DNA from: Halobacteriales archaeon QH_10_70_21
GTDB lineage: Archaea; Halobacteriota; Halobacteria; Halobacteriales; Haloarculaceae
Assembly: GCA_003021325.1 (NCBI GenBank)
Contig: PXQM01000015.1
Location: 1 to 10,131, forward strand
Length of the DNA: 10,131 nt
Direction: 5' to 3'
In this document: positions 1 through 5,938 of the stretch, one piece after another
Position numbering within the stretch: the first letter of the stretch is position 1
How the letters are laid out: each line of letters begins with the position of its first letter
The notes under the pieces: model-generated
What the model was told of the DNA's origin: nothing
Databases searched by the model: none
What the model saw: only the letters and a program-made list of their open reading frames with translations
Position numbers and translations under genes: made by a program

Positions 1-452
1 CGGTCAATGACACCGAGCGCACCATCGAGTTAACCGATTTCAGTGTCTTCAACGTACGCCCCGATCGCACCGCCGATGGCGAGACGAGCACCGACCCGCG
101 GGATGTCGAGACCGGGCGCAATTTCCAGAACGTCGGCCCCAGCTTTAAGTATAAGCTCCGTCGGCCGTCGGGCCAGGCCCAGGAGTTCCACAATTTCTTC
201 GCGCCGATCCGACTGGATGGAGCGGCCTATTTCCTGTCGGGCGTGCGCAGCGCGCCCGGGGAGCCGTTTCGTTACCTGCGTATACCCGCTGACGACGCCG
301 GTTCGCCGGAACGTTTCATGGCGTTGCTGGATCGCTTGAATCAACAGGCCCAGGTACGTAACGCCGCCACCCAGGCGGCGTCGCGACTGCTCGCCCAGTT
401 CGGGATCGAGCGCGGTGATCTCGCGAGCCGCGTTGCGCGTACGGCCGAGGGG
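1..452 (+). CDS. ResB-like cytochrome c biogenesis protein, internal fragment
   Basis: The reading frame is open from base 3 with no start in view, so the gene is cut by the window edge. The translation carries the signature of the ResB periplasmic domain of beta/gammaproteobacteria: NVGPSFKYKLR, then a GQAQEFHNFFAPI stretch, then FLSGVR and EPFRYLRIPADD. ResB (Ccs1) works with ResA/CcsA in system II cytochrome c maturation, delivering or holding haem at the membrane. Only about 150 residues of the large extracytoplasmic domain are present; the flanking membrane helices are absent. Homology seems to fade near residue 150 (about base 440-470), where the frame continues without a stop into a haloarchaeal-looking protein. 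Base composition and codons (TTA, AGT, TAT, AAT) differ from everything downstream. A chimeric contig or an acquired fragment are both possible; the family call is good from motif recall, the 3' limit is approximate. Confidence 0.72.
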
Positions 453-1004
453 ATGGTGGACGACTTCGGTGCGTTCGACCGGCCCGGGTTCGACCCCGCG
501 GCGGTCGCCCCGGGGGTCCGGGCGGTCTACGAGCGGTCGGCAGAGACCGACCTCCGGGTGACGGCGGCCTGGAGCCGCGGCCTCCGGGGAGCGAGCCGGC
601 TCTACGCCCGGCTCGTCGGCCCGCTCGAACAGCTCCACCTCCCGGCACACGGGGCGCGCGTCGGGGACCTCGAGAGCGCCGTCATTCCGGTCGACGAGCC
701 GGGAGCGGGCCGCGGGGACGCGAGGGCGTGGACGCGGTGGTACGCCGACTCCGGCCGCGCGATGTACGTCGCCAGCTACGAGACGCACGAACACGAGGAG
801 CGGCGGTACCTGAACGTCGCGTTCCCGCTGCCGTGGTGCAACCTGACGGGCGTGCTCCGTCCGGAGGACGATGGGGCGGGGCTGGTGCTGTCGAGCCACC
901 GCGACGGCGGCGACGACGCCGTCCACGAGGTGGACTGTCTCGGCCGCCGGCTGGTGACGCTCGTCTACGACATCCGCGCCGGACGGGCTGGCGGGGCACA
1001 GTGA
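453..1004 (+). CDS. haloarchaeal protein of unknown function
   Basis: This is about 183 residues if started at the in-frame ATG at 453 (MVDDFGAFDRPGFDP). That start is chosen because the bacterial ResB similarity ends about there; the open frame itself continues upstream. Composition and codon use are haloarchaeal. It has no obvious signal peptide or membrane segment. Recognisable patches are RAVYERSAETDLRVTAAWSR, YETHEHEERRYLNVAFPLP, NLTGVLR and a C-terminal RRLVTLVYDIRAG. They resemble a haloarchaeal family I recall without a known role. From memory, relatives have a longer stretch between the NLTGVLR region and the final strand, so a block may be missing near residues 150-158; this is weak. 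The gene ends 23 bases before the rpl1 TATA box and is probably a separate unit. No rpl11 lies in this position, although some haloarchaea keep it near rpl1. Confidence 0.6.
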   Translation: MVDDFGAFDRPGFDPAAVAPGVRAVYERSAETDLRVTAAWSRGLRGASRLYARLVGPLEQLHLPAHGARVGDLESAVIPVDEPGAGRGDARAWTRWYADSGRAMYVASYETHEHEERRYLNVAFPLPWCNLTGVLRPEDDGAGLVLSSHRDGGDDAVHEVDCLGRRLVTLVYDIRAGRAGGAQ

Positions 1005-1027
1005 CCCGTTCGCGGCGGTTCGACGCC

Positions 1028-1035
1028 CTTAAGTA
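1028..1035 (+). promoter_or_regulatory. TATA box of the L1-L10-L12 operon
   Basis: CTTAAGTA is a good haloarchaeal TATA element in an otherwise GC-rich stretch. Transcription would start about 25 bases downstream, near 1055-1060, which leaves a leader of roughly 60-65 bases before the rpl1 ATG. That fits the long leader reported for this operon in Halobacterium, and differs from the near-leaderless genes elsewhere in the window. Confidence 0.7.
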
Positions 1036-1057
1036 CGTCATCCTCCTGGCTCGAAAC

Positions 1058-1078
1058 GAGACAGGCGTAGCCTGTTTC
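1058..1078 (+). promoter_or_regulatory. leader hairpin 1 of the rpl1 mRNA
   Basis: Bases 1058-1066 pair with 1070-1078 around a 3-base GTA loop: nine pairs, including one G-U, with the core ACAGGC/GCCTGT. It sits at the predicted 5' end of the operon transcript. GAAAC at 1053-1057 could pair instead with GTTTC at 1074-1078, so an alternative fold exists. It could protect the mRNA end or help present the L1 site that follows. Confidence 0.45.
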
Positions 1079-1081
1079 ACA

Positions 1082-1117
1082 CCGTAGGAGCCCGCGTGGC
1101 AACAACTACGGAGGTGA
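1082..1117 (+). promoter_or_regulatory. probable L1-binding leader element and Shine-Dalgarno
   Basis: CCGTAG (1082-1087) and CTACGG (1106-1111) form a perfect six-pair stem enclosing GCC/GGC (1090-1092/1098-1100), with unpaired A-rich bases on the 3' side. The GTAGGAG strand opposite a CTAC strand resembles helix 76 of 23S rRNA, the L1 stalk site, as I recall it for haloarchaea. The 3' arm runs into GGAGGTGA (1110-1117), an excellent Shine-Dalgarno three bases before the ATG. Binding of L1 here could therefore block initiation, as expected for autoregulation by L1 in archaea. The fold is visible; the binding is inferred. Confidence 0.6.
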
Positions 1118-1120
1118 ACG

Positions 1121-1798
1121 ATGGCAGATTCGATAGAGGACGCAGTATCTCGCGCACTGGCCGAGGCACCCGAGCGGAACTTCCGTGAGACGGTTGACCT
1201 CGCCATCAACCTGCGCGACCTAGACCTAGACGACCCCAACAACCGGGTGGACGAGAGCATCGTCCTACCGTCGGGTACGGGCCAGGACACGCGCATCGTC
1301 GTCTTCGCCGAGGGCGAGACCGCCCTCCGTGCGGAGGACGTCGCCGACGAGGGGCTCGACGGCGAGGACCTCGAAGACCTCGGTGACGACGATGACGCGG
1401 CGAAAGACCTCGCGGACGCGACGGACTTCTTCATCGCGGAGGCCAACCTGATGCAGGACATCGGCCGGTACCTCGGCACCGTGCTCGGTCCCCGGGGGAA
1501 GATGCCGACGCCGCTGCAGCCGGACGACGACGTCGTCGAGACGGTCAACCGGATGAAGAACACCGTCCAGGTCCGCTCCCGCGACCGGCGGACGTTCCAC
1601 ACGCGCGTCGGCGCCGAGGACATGTCCGCCGACGAGATCTCGGACAACATCGACGTCATCCTGCGGCGGCTGTTCACGGACCTGGAGAAGGGCCCGCAGA
1701 ACATCGAGCTGTTCACGGACCTCGAGAAGGGGCCCCAGAACGTCGACAAGGTGTACGTGAAGACGACGATGGGCCCGGCCGTGGAGGTGCCCGCATGA
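1121..1798 (+). CDS. rpl1: ribosomal protein L1 (uL1)
   Basis: This is a 225-residue protein of the large-subunit L1 stalk, which binds 23S rRNA helices 76-78 and helps move deacylated tRNA out of the E site. In archaea L1 also represses its own operon by binding the mRNA. Family landmarks are [18 protein letters not shown] (about 20-37), VLPSGTG, VVFAEGE, the [12 protein letters not shown] motif of domain [15 protein letters not shown], and the C-terminal [13 protein letters not shown] strand. The start follows a strong GGAGGTGA. Oddity: residues 184-196 ([13 protein letters not shown]) are repeated with small changes at 197-209 ([13 protein letters not shown]), making the protein 13 residues longer than the usual haloarchaeal ~212. 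The extra piece lies in domain I, the RNA-binding domain, just before its last strand. The stop overlaps the rpl10 start (ATGA). Identity is certain; the effect of the repeat is unknown. Confidence 0.97.
   Translation: MADSIEDAVSRALAEAPERNFRETVDLAINLRDLDLDDPNNRVDESIVLPSGTGQDTRIVVFAEGETALRAEDVADEGLDGEDLEDLGDDDDAAKDLADATDFFIAEANLMQDIGRYLGTVLGPRGKMPTPLQPDDDVVETVNRMKNTVQVRSRDRRTFHTRVGAEDMSADEISDNIDVILRRLFTDLEKGPQNIELFTDLEKGPQNVDKVYVKTTMGPAVEVPA
1670..1747 (+). repeat. 39-bp in-frame tandem duplication within rpl1
   Basis: Unit A (1670-1708) and unit B (1709-1747) are head to tail and match at 34 of 39 bases. The first 14 bases are identical. The five changes fall at CTG/CTC, GGC/GGG, CCG/CCC, ATC/GTC and GAG/GAC: three silent, two conservative (I to V, E to D). 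The divergence and the mostly silent pattern suggest an established duplication under selection rather than a simple read or assembly slip. Confidence 0.9.
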
Positions 1799-2844
1799 GC
1801 GCCGAGCGACGGACGGAGACGATTCCCCCGTGGAAGCGCGAGGAGGTCGACGAACTCGCCGCCTTCCTCGGCCGGTACGACTCGGTCGGTATCGTCGACG
1901 TCACGGGCATCCCGAGCCGGCAGCTGCAGAACATGCGCCGGGAGCTGCACGGCACTGCGGAGCTCCGCATCTCGCGGAACACGCTCATCGAGCGGGCGCT
2001 CGCGGAGGCCGACGAGGGCCTCGAGGACCTGGTCGAGCACGTCTCCGGCCAGGTCGGCCTCATCGGGACGAACGAGAACCCCTTCGGCCTCTACCAGCAG
2101 CTCGAGGCCTCGAAGACCCCCGCGCCCATCAACGCGGGCGAGGTCGCGCCGAACGACATCGTCATCCCCGAGGGTGACACCGGGGTCGACCCCGGGCCGT
2201 TCGTCGGCGACCTCCAGCAGGTCGGCGCCAACGCGCGCATCGAGGGCGGCTCAATCAAGGTCGTCGAGGACTCGACGGTGCTGGACGCCGGCGAGGAGGT
2301 CTCGGCGGACCTGGCGAACGTCCTGGGCGAGCTCGGCATCGAGCCCAAGGAGGTCGGACTCGACCTCCGGAGCGTCTTCTCGGAGGGCGTTCTGTTCGCC
2401 CCCGAGGAGCTGGACATCGACGTCGAGGAGTACCGCGCGGACGTGGAGTCCGCCGCGGCCGCGGCCCGGAACCTCTCGGTCGACGCCGAGTACCCGACCA
2501 CGCGGACGGTCCCCTCGCTGCTGGCGACGGCCGCCGGCGACGCGAAGGCACTCGGCGTCTCCGCCGCAGTGGAGAGCCCGGACCTCGCGGACGACCTCGT
2601 CTCGAAGGCCGACGCCCAGGTGCGCGCCCTGGCGGCGGCCATCGACGACGAGGAGGCGCTTCCCGAGGAGCTCCGCGACGTCGAGGCGTCCGCGGCCGGT
2701 GCCGAACCGGACGCCGAGCCCGAGGCCGACGACGACAACGAGGAGGAATCGACTGACGAAGAACCTGCCGAGGCGGACGCCGACGACGCCGACGACGACG
2801 ATGGCGGCGGTGGCGGCGACGCGCTCGGCGACATGTTCGGGTGA
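1795..2844 (+). CDS. rpl10: ribosomal protein L10 (uL10, acidic P0)
   Basis: This is a 349-residue archaeal P0, the base of the ribosomal stalk. It binds 23S rRNA with L11 through its N-terminal domain and carries L12 dimers on C-terminal helices. The N-terminal RNA-binding domain (about 1-110) includes [30 protein letters not shown] and the [12 protein letters not shown] motif. An archaeal/eukaryotic insertion domain follows ([17 protein letters not shown] through [14 protein letters not shown]). Next come the helical spine with L12 sites (about 230-295) and a long Asp/Glu-rich hinge. The tail ends in DALGDMFG, the factor-binding peptide shared with L12. Length and domain order are normal, with no damage. 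The start overlaps the rpl1 stop by four bases and has GGAGGTG at 1783-1789, five bases upstream, so translation is probably coupled to rpl1. Confidence 0.97.
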   Translation: MSAERRTETIPPWKREEVDELAAFLGRYDSVGIVDVTGIPSRQLQNMRRELHGTAELRISRNTLIERALAEADEGLEDLVEHVSGQVGLIGTNENPFGLYQQLEASKTPAPINAGEVAPNDIVIPEGDTGVDPGPFVGDLQQVGANARIEGGSIKVVEDSTVLDAGEEVSADLANVLGELGIEPKEVGLDLRSVFSEGVLFAPEELDIDVEEYRADVESAAAAARNLSVDAEYPTTRTVPSLLATAAGDAKALGVSAAVESPDLADDLVSKADAQVRALAAAIDDEEALPEELRDVEASAAGAEPDAEPEADDDNEEESTDEEPAEADADDADDDDGGGGGDALGDMFG

Positions 2845-2850
2845 CCCACA

Positions 2851-3195
2851 ATGGAATACGTTTACGCAGCACTCATCCTGCACGAGACGGACGAAGAGAT
2901 CAACGAAGAGAACCTGACGGACGTCCTGGAGGCGGCCGGTGTCGACGTCGAGGAGTCCCGCGTCAAGGCCCTCGTCGCGGCCCTGGAGGACGTCGACGTC
3001 GAGGAGGCCATCGAGACGGCCGCCGCGGTCCCCGCAGGCGGCGCCGGCGGTGCCGCGGCGGGCGGCGCGGCCGAGGAGACCGACGAAGAGGAGGCCGAGG
3101 AGGCCGACGAGGCGGACGCCGACGAAGAGGAAGCCGCCGACGACGAGGACGACGGTGGCGACGGCGGCGAGGGCCTCGGCGAACTGTTCGGCTGA
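2851..3195 (+). CDS. rpl12: ribosomal protein L12 (P1, archaeal stalk protein)
   Basis: This is a 114-residue acidic stalk protein that binds as dimers to L10 and recruits translation GTPases. The N-terminal dimerisation and L10-binding domain is [20 protein letters not shown], then [30 protein letters not shown] (about 21-50). An Ala/Gly hinge (about 58-74) and a run of Glu/Asp/Ala follow, ending in GLGELFG, the conserved C-terminal factor-binding peptide that mirrors the end of L10. Length is normal. The ATG lies six bases after the rpl10 stop; GGTGA at the end of rpl10 can act as Shine-Dalgarno. It is the last gene of the operon. No strong terminator is visible; a modest T-rich patch at about 3209-3224 is the only candidate. 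Confidence 0.97.
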   Translation: MEYVYAALILHETDEEINEENLTDVLEAAGVDVEESRVKALVAALEDVDVEEAIETAAAVPAGGAGGAAAGGAAEETDEEEAEEADEADADEEEAADDEDDGGDGGEGLGELFG

Positions 3196-3259
3196 CGGCT
3201 GCGCCGACACCTTCTCGATTTATTCGCGCCGGAGAGCCCGTGGTTCGTCGACCCGCGGG

Positions 3260-3267
3260 TTGAAGTA
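3260..3267 (+). promoter_or_regulatory. TATA-like box upstream of the TctA-like gene
   Basis: TTGAAGTA lies 24 bases before the ATG at 3292, the spacing expected for a haloarchaeal leaderless gene. No Shine-Dalgarno precedes the start. This suggests the broken gene still has its own promoter. Confidence 0.5.
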
Positions 3268-3291
3268 CGAAGCCGGGACCACTCCGCCGCG

Positions 3292-4370
3292 ATGGAATCG
3301 CTCCTCGCGCGTGGACCGGTGCTCGCCTGCTGCTTTCTGTGCTGCGGCGTCGCGCTCGGAACCGCCAGCGGACTGCTGCCCGGCCTGCACGCCAACAACA
3401 TGGCGTTCCTGCTCGCGGGCGTCGCATCGTCGGTCCCCGGGCCGCCGCTGTACGTCGCAATGGCGATGCTCGCTGCCGGGGTCGTCCACACGTTCCTCGA
3501 CGTGGTCCCCTCGCTGGCGCTCGGCGTGCCCGACGCCTCGATGGCCGCCGTCGCGCTTCCCGGCCACCGCCTCGTCCTCGAGGGACGGGGCCGGGAAGCG
3601 CTGCGACTGTCGGCGCTCGGTAGCGGCGCCGCCGTCGTCCTGGCGGTGCCGCTGGCGGTCCCGGTTACCCGGCTCATGGTCGCCGCCTGGCCGACGCTCC
3701 GGGCGAACCTGCCGGCGTTCATCGCCGGCGTCGCGGCACTGCTCGTCGTCACCGAGGGGACGCCGGCCTCGATGGTCGGCGCGGGCGTCTCGCTCGTCGC
3801 CAGCGGCCTGCTTGGGGTCGCGGCGCTGGACCTCTCGCCGGCCGCACCGCTGTCGGCCGGCGGGATGCTCGCGCCGCTGTTCGCCGGGCTGTTCGGGGCG
3901 CCGGTCCTCGTCGAGCGACGGCCGCACTGCTGGCCGTGCCGGGCCGGTACGGGGCGCGGGGGTTCGTGGTCGCGACCTCCGGCGTCAACACCTCCAACGC
4001 CATTTTCGCGCTGTTCGCCCTGGTCGCGCTCGGGTCCCCCCGGACCGGCGTGCTGGTCGCGGTCGACGCCGTTGGGTCGCCGCTCTCGCTGCCGCACCTG
4101 CTCGTCGCCGTCGGCGTGGCGGCGGCGACCGGGTTCGTCCTCGTCGTCGCGCTCGGTGACCGCTACCTGGCCGTCGTCGGACGCCTGGACGCGACGAAGC
4201 TCTCCGTCTCGATACTCGCGGGGCTGGCGGTCCTGTCCTTCCTGTTCGCCGGCGGCGTCGGCGTCGTCGCCTACCTGGCAGCGGCCGTCGTCGGTCTCGT
4301 CCCCGCCCGGTTCCGTGCACGCCGGGCGACCCTGATGGGGGTGCTTTTCGGACCGCTCCTCGTCGGGTGA
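3292..4370 (+). pseudogene. TctA-like multi-pass membrane protein (COG1784), disrupted
   Basis: The 5' part (3292 to about 3915) encodes a polytopic membrane protein with the marks of the archaeal TctA-like family: GLLPGLHANNMAFLLAG, VVHTFLDVVPSLALGVPDAS, ALPGHRLVLEGRGREAL and APLFAGLFGAPVLVE. The 3' part lies in another frame (open to the stop at 4368-4370) and gives GRYGARGFVVATSGVNTSN, FALVALGSPRTGVLVAV and more membrane segments. In intact relatives these halves are joined by a second PG motif of the type VGxLPGxxSAxAA with flanking helix; none of this is present. At about 3911-3918 the sequence jumps from VLVE to ATAALLAVPG, so a block of roughly 40-60 codons appears deleted with a change of frame. 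Read straight through, frame 1 continues to 4335 with a nonsense Arg/Pro/Ser-rich tail. The family is related to tricarboxylate-transporter permeases but its substrate in archaea is unknown. An assembly deletion is the alternative. Confidence 0.75.
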
Positions 4371-4388
4371 CCGAACGGGGTGTCGTGA

Positions 4389-4404
4389 CCACTGTCAGCA
4401 GTGG
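4389..4404. terminator. inverted repeat between convergent genes, possible terminator
   Basis: CCACTG (4389-4394) and CAGTGG (4399-4404) form a perfect six-pair stem with a TCAG loop, in the 112-base gap between a plus-strand and a minus-strand gene. There is no T-run on either side, so a transcript-end role is only a guess from position. Confidence 0.3.
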
Positions 4405-4482
4405 CGCCCGGTTGGCCCGGGCCGGCGGCTGCCGCGACCGGGGGAACGCCGCTCCGGCGGACCCGGTTCGAAACGGTCCGTA

Positions 4483-5127
4483 TCAGACCGGGTGCTGGAC
4501 GCCCGCGAGCATCCGGTCGACCCGGTCCCGCTCGTCGATGTCGGAGGGGTGGACTGCGACCGTCACCACGAAGTCGCGGCCGTCGTCGGAGCGCCCGCTC
4601 TCGCCCTGTGCGATGTGGAGGTTCACGTCCGTCGCCTCGCCCTGCGTCTGCGCGTCGGCCTCGTAGCGGCCGACGGTGACGGTCTCGCCGAGCAGGTCGG
4701 CCTCCCGCTCGTCCAGCTTCCGGACGTTGTCGATGGTCCCGTACTGCTCCTGGACCATCATCGCGAGTTCGTCGTTGTCCATGTCCGCGACGGGGTTGGC
4801 CGGGTCCCCGGGCACGATGTCGACCTCGGGCGTCGCGAGGACGGTAAAGCGCGCGAGTTCGCCGCTGACACCCAGCGGGAACTCCACGCCCCGAGAGTAC
4901 TCGGTCAGTTTGTTGACGACCACGACGGTCCGGTCGACGCCCTCGTAGTTCCGCTCGACGGCGTCCTCGGTCCGGTTGGCCTCGGCGTAGTTCGCCTCCG
5001 AGCGTGCCGATTCGCCGACGATACCGCGCTCGGCCTCGAACTCCGCCTCGCCCTCAGTCAGCAGGTCGGTACAGCCGGGGAGCAACAGGACGCCAGGAAC
5101 GCCCGCGAGTACCGCTCGTCGTCTCAT
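4483..5127 (-). CDS. haloarchaeal lipoprotein, DUF6517-like
   Basis: This is a 214-residue exported protein. The N terminus MRRRAVLAGVPGVLLLPGC has a basic start, a hydrophobic core and a lipobox (LLPGC), so Cys19 is the likely lipid-modified residue and the mature protein sits on the outer face of the membrane. The remainder is acidic and soluble: an EFEAERGIVGESARSEANY region, then NKLTEYSRG, FTVLATPEVDIVPGDPANPVADM, a short helix with ELAMMVQEQYG, and a C-terminal DFVVTVAVHP strand and RMLAGVQHP. This order matches the DUF6517 proteins I recall from haloarchaea, whose role is unknown; length is usual. It is the only gene here whose neighbours on both sides are damaged. The start is supported by a TATA box 24 bases upstream. 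It converges on the TctA-like relic. Confidence 0.75.
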   Translation of the reverse strand: MRRRAVLAGVPGVLLLPGCTDLLTEGEAEFEAERGIVGESARSEANYAEANRTEDAVERNYEGVDRTVVVVNKLTEYSRGVEFPLGVSGELARFTVLATPEVDIVPGDPANPVADMDNDELAMMVQEQYGTIDNVRKLDEREADLLGETVTVGRYEADAQTQGEATDVNLHIAQGESGRSDDGRDFVVTVAVHPSDIDERDRVDRMLAGVQHPV

Positions 5128-5150
5128 GGGGCCTGCTATCGACCGGGGGC

Positions 5151-5158
5151 GTATAAGT
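5151..5158 (-). promoter_or_regulatory. TATA box for the lipoprotein gene
   Basis: On the minus strand this reads ACTTATAC, a clear TATA element in GC-rich surroundings, 24 bases before the ATG complement at 5125-5127. The transcript would be leaderless or nearly so. Confidence 0.65.
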
Positions 5159-5204
5159 CACCTGGCTCCCATTTCACCGTGGTTGACAATAGCTCCCACG
5201 TAAC

Positions 5205-5224
5205 CGGCTACGTACGGCTACGTT
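5205..5224. repeat. 10-bp tandem repeat upstream of the lipoprotein promoter
   Basis: CGGCTACGTA (5205-5214) is followed directly by CGGCTACGTT (5215-5224), a 9/10 match, and the pair is flanked by GTAAC (5200-5204) and GTTAC (5222-5226) in inverted orientation. It lies about 45-70 bases upstream of the TATA box of the minus-strand lipoprotein gene, so it could be an activator site. It could equally be debris of the degraded region beside it. Confidence 0.4.
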
Positions 5225-5248
5225 ACAGTTAATACGGCGGAATAGGCC

Positions 5249-5641
5249 TGCAGCAGCCTTTCCCGCCGAAGCCACCAGACGACGCGTATGCGCGAGTCGC
5301 AACGGCGACCGAGCAGGCGGCCCGCGGCGCCGAGCGGTCCGGCAGCGGCTGGCTCGGGAAGAACCGTATCGAGGTCCGGAACCTCCTGGCGGAGGTCGGC
5401 GTCACGCTGTATCTCTCGGGACACGCCACCGGGACCGCGTCGGCCGGTACCACGGCGATGAGGCCGTCGTCGCGACGACGGGAACCCGCCTGGAGCACGT
5501 CGGCCCGAAGGATGGGGTGCTCGACGCCCCGACCGCGAGGAAGCGTGACATCCTGGCGAACGGGAGGGGCCGCGGTTCGTCGAGGCGACCACGGCCGCCT
5601 CCGGCACGACGCAGTACTGGGGCTGGCGGACGACCACGCAC
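5249..5641 (+). pseudogene. metallophosphoesterase (calcineurin-like), C-terminal relic
   Basis: Three consecutive pieces in three frames rebuild the end of one haloarchaeal metallophosphoesterase. Piece 1 (to about 5427) reads PPDDAYARVATATEQAAR, then NRIEVRNLLAEVGVTLYLSGH. Piece 2 (from 5433) reads DRVGRYHGDEAVVATTGTR, then EHVGPKDGVLDAP and RDILANG. Piece 3 (from about 5570) reads PRFVEATTAASGTTQYWGWR. One missing C near 5424-5430 would restore GHAHRDR, including the GHxH metal-binding motif, and one missing G near 5562-5567 would restore NGEGPRFVEATT. The N-terminal half, with the first metal ligands (DxH, GDxxD, GNHE), is absent, and a stop lies in frame just upstream at 5230. Piece 3 stays open to a stop at 5711. 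The enzyme cannot be active. The family call rests on motif fit; substrate is unknown. Confidence 0.72.
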
Positions 5642-5938
5642 CCCGCGAGGGTCGCTTTTTGCCTGCCGTGTCACCACGGCCTCGGAGACGCCCTTTCGGG
5701 GACGGTGTGGTAGCCCTCGTCGTCCGGGCGGACCCCAATCCAACCGCCAATTTTTGCCCGCTGTGCGTACCGCGACATACGCTGTCCGAGAGCTTAATTC
5801 CGGCGGTTGTCGCCCTGTTGCCGGATTCATCCCCGCGCTGAAGCGCGAGGCTTTCTCCTTGCACTTCCGTAATCACCGCCGCCGGCAGCTCGGCCGGAGC
5901 CCGCGGCCGCGAACGCCGGAGCGGCGCCCTGCCAGCGG
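5642..5938. other. gene-free stretch, degraded
   Basis: No convincing coding sequence is seen between the metallophosphoesterase relic and the stop of the minus-strand glycosyltransferase. Open frames exist on both strands but give Arg/Pro/Ser-rich translations of the kind produced by shadow frames. Two AT-richer spots stand out: CTTTTTGCC (about 5655-5663) and AATTTTTGCC (about 5750-5759), which could end transcripts, and GCTTAATTCC near 5792. The 3' part holds the hairpin described separately as a probable insertion-sequence end. Confidence 0.5.
5819..5873 (+). mobile_element. probable right end of an IS200/IS605-type (TnpB) element, remnant
   Basis: The segment GGATTCATCCCCGCGC, a TGAA loop, and GCGCGAGGCTTTCTCCTT has the form I recall for sequences just downstream of tnpB in haloarchaeal IS1341-type elements. 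The hairpin at 5831-5850 has a five-pair CGCGC/GCGCG core and three more positions beyond, one of them mismatched. IS200/IS605 ends carry such subterminal hairpins, recognised by TnpA, and in TnpB systems they lie in the 3' part of the omega RNA. No transposase or tnpB remains upstream, so this is at most a relic. The call rests on memory of similar ends. Confidence 0.45.

Noticed and set aside
682..2040. Minus-strand open frame opposite rpl1 and its upstream gene
   Set aside because: It gives low-complexity Ser/Arg sequence, has no homology signals, and lies fully antisense to rpl1.
3060..3195. Repetitive GAGGCCGACGAG-type sequence in rpl12 as a DNA repeat array
   Set aside because: It reflects the Glu/Ala/Asp-rich hinge of L12 and not spaced repeats; no CRISPR-like units or spacers occur anywhere in the window.
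3905..3940. Programmed ribosomal frameshift
   Set aside because: There is no slippery heptamer, and a conserved central block is absent, so a frameshift alone could not restore the protein.
3292..4335. One continuous 347-residue protein for the TctA-like locus
   Set aside because: After about residue 208 the frame yields an Arg/Pro/Ser/Trp-rich tail, while the conserved TSGVNTSN membrane segment is in another frame.
5458..5841. Plus-strand open frames in 5458-5984 as new small genes
   Set aside because: They are frameshifted readings of the metallophosphoesterase relic followed by low-complexity sequence.
5815..5875. tRNA or other structured RNA gene around the GGATTCATCCCC hairpin
   Set aside because: There is no cloverleaf with acceptor, D and anticodon arms; the hairpin and its T-rich flank fit an insertion-sequence end better.
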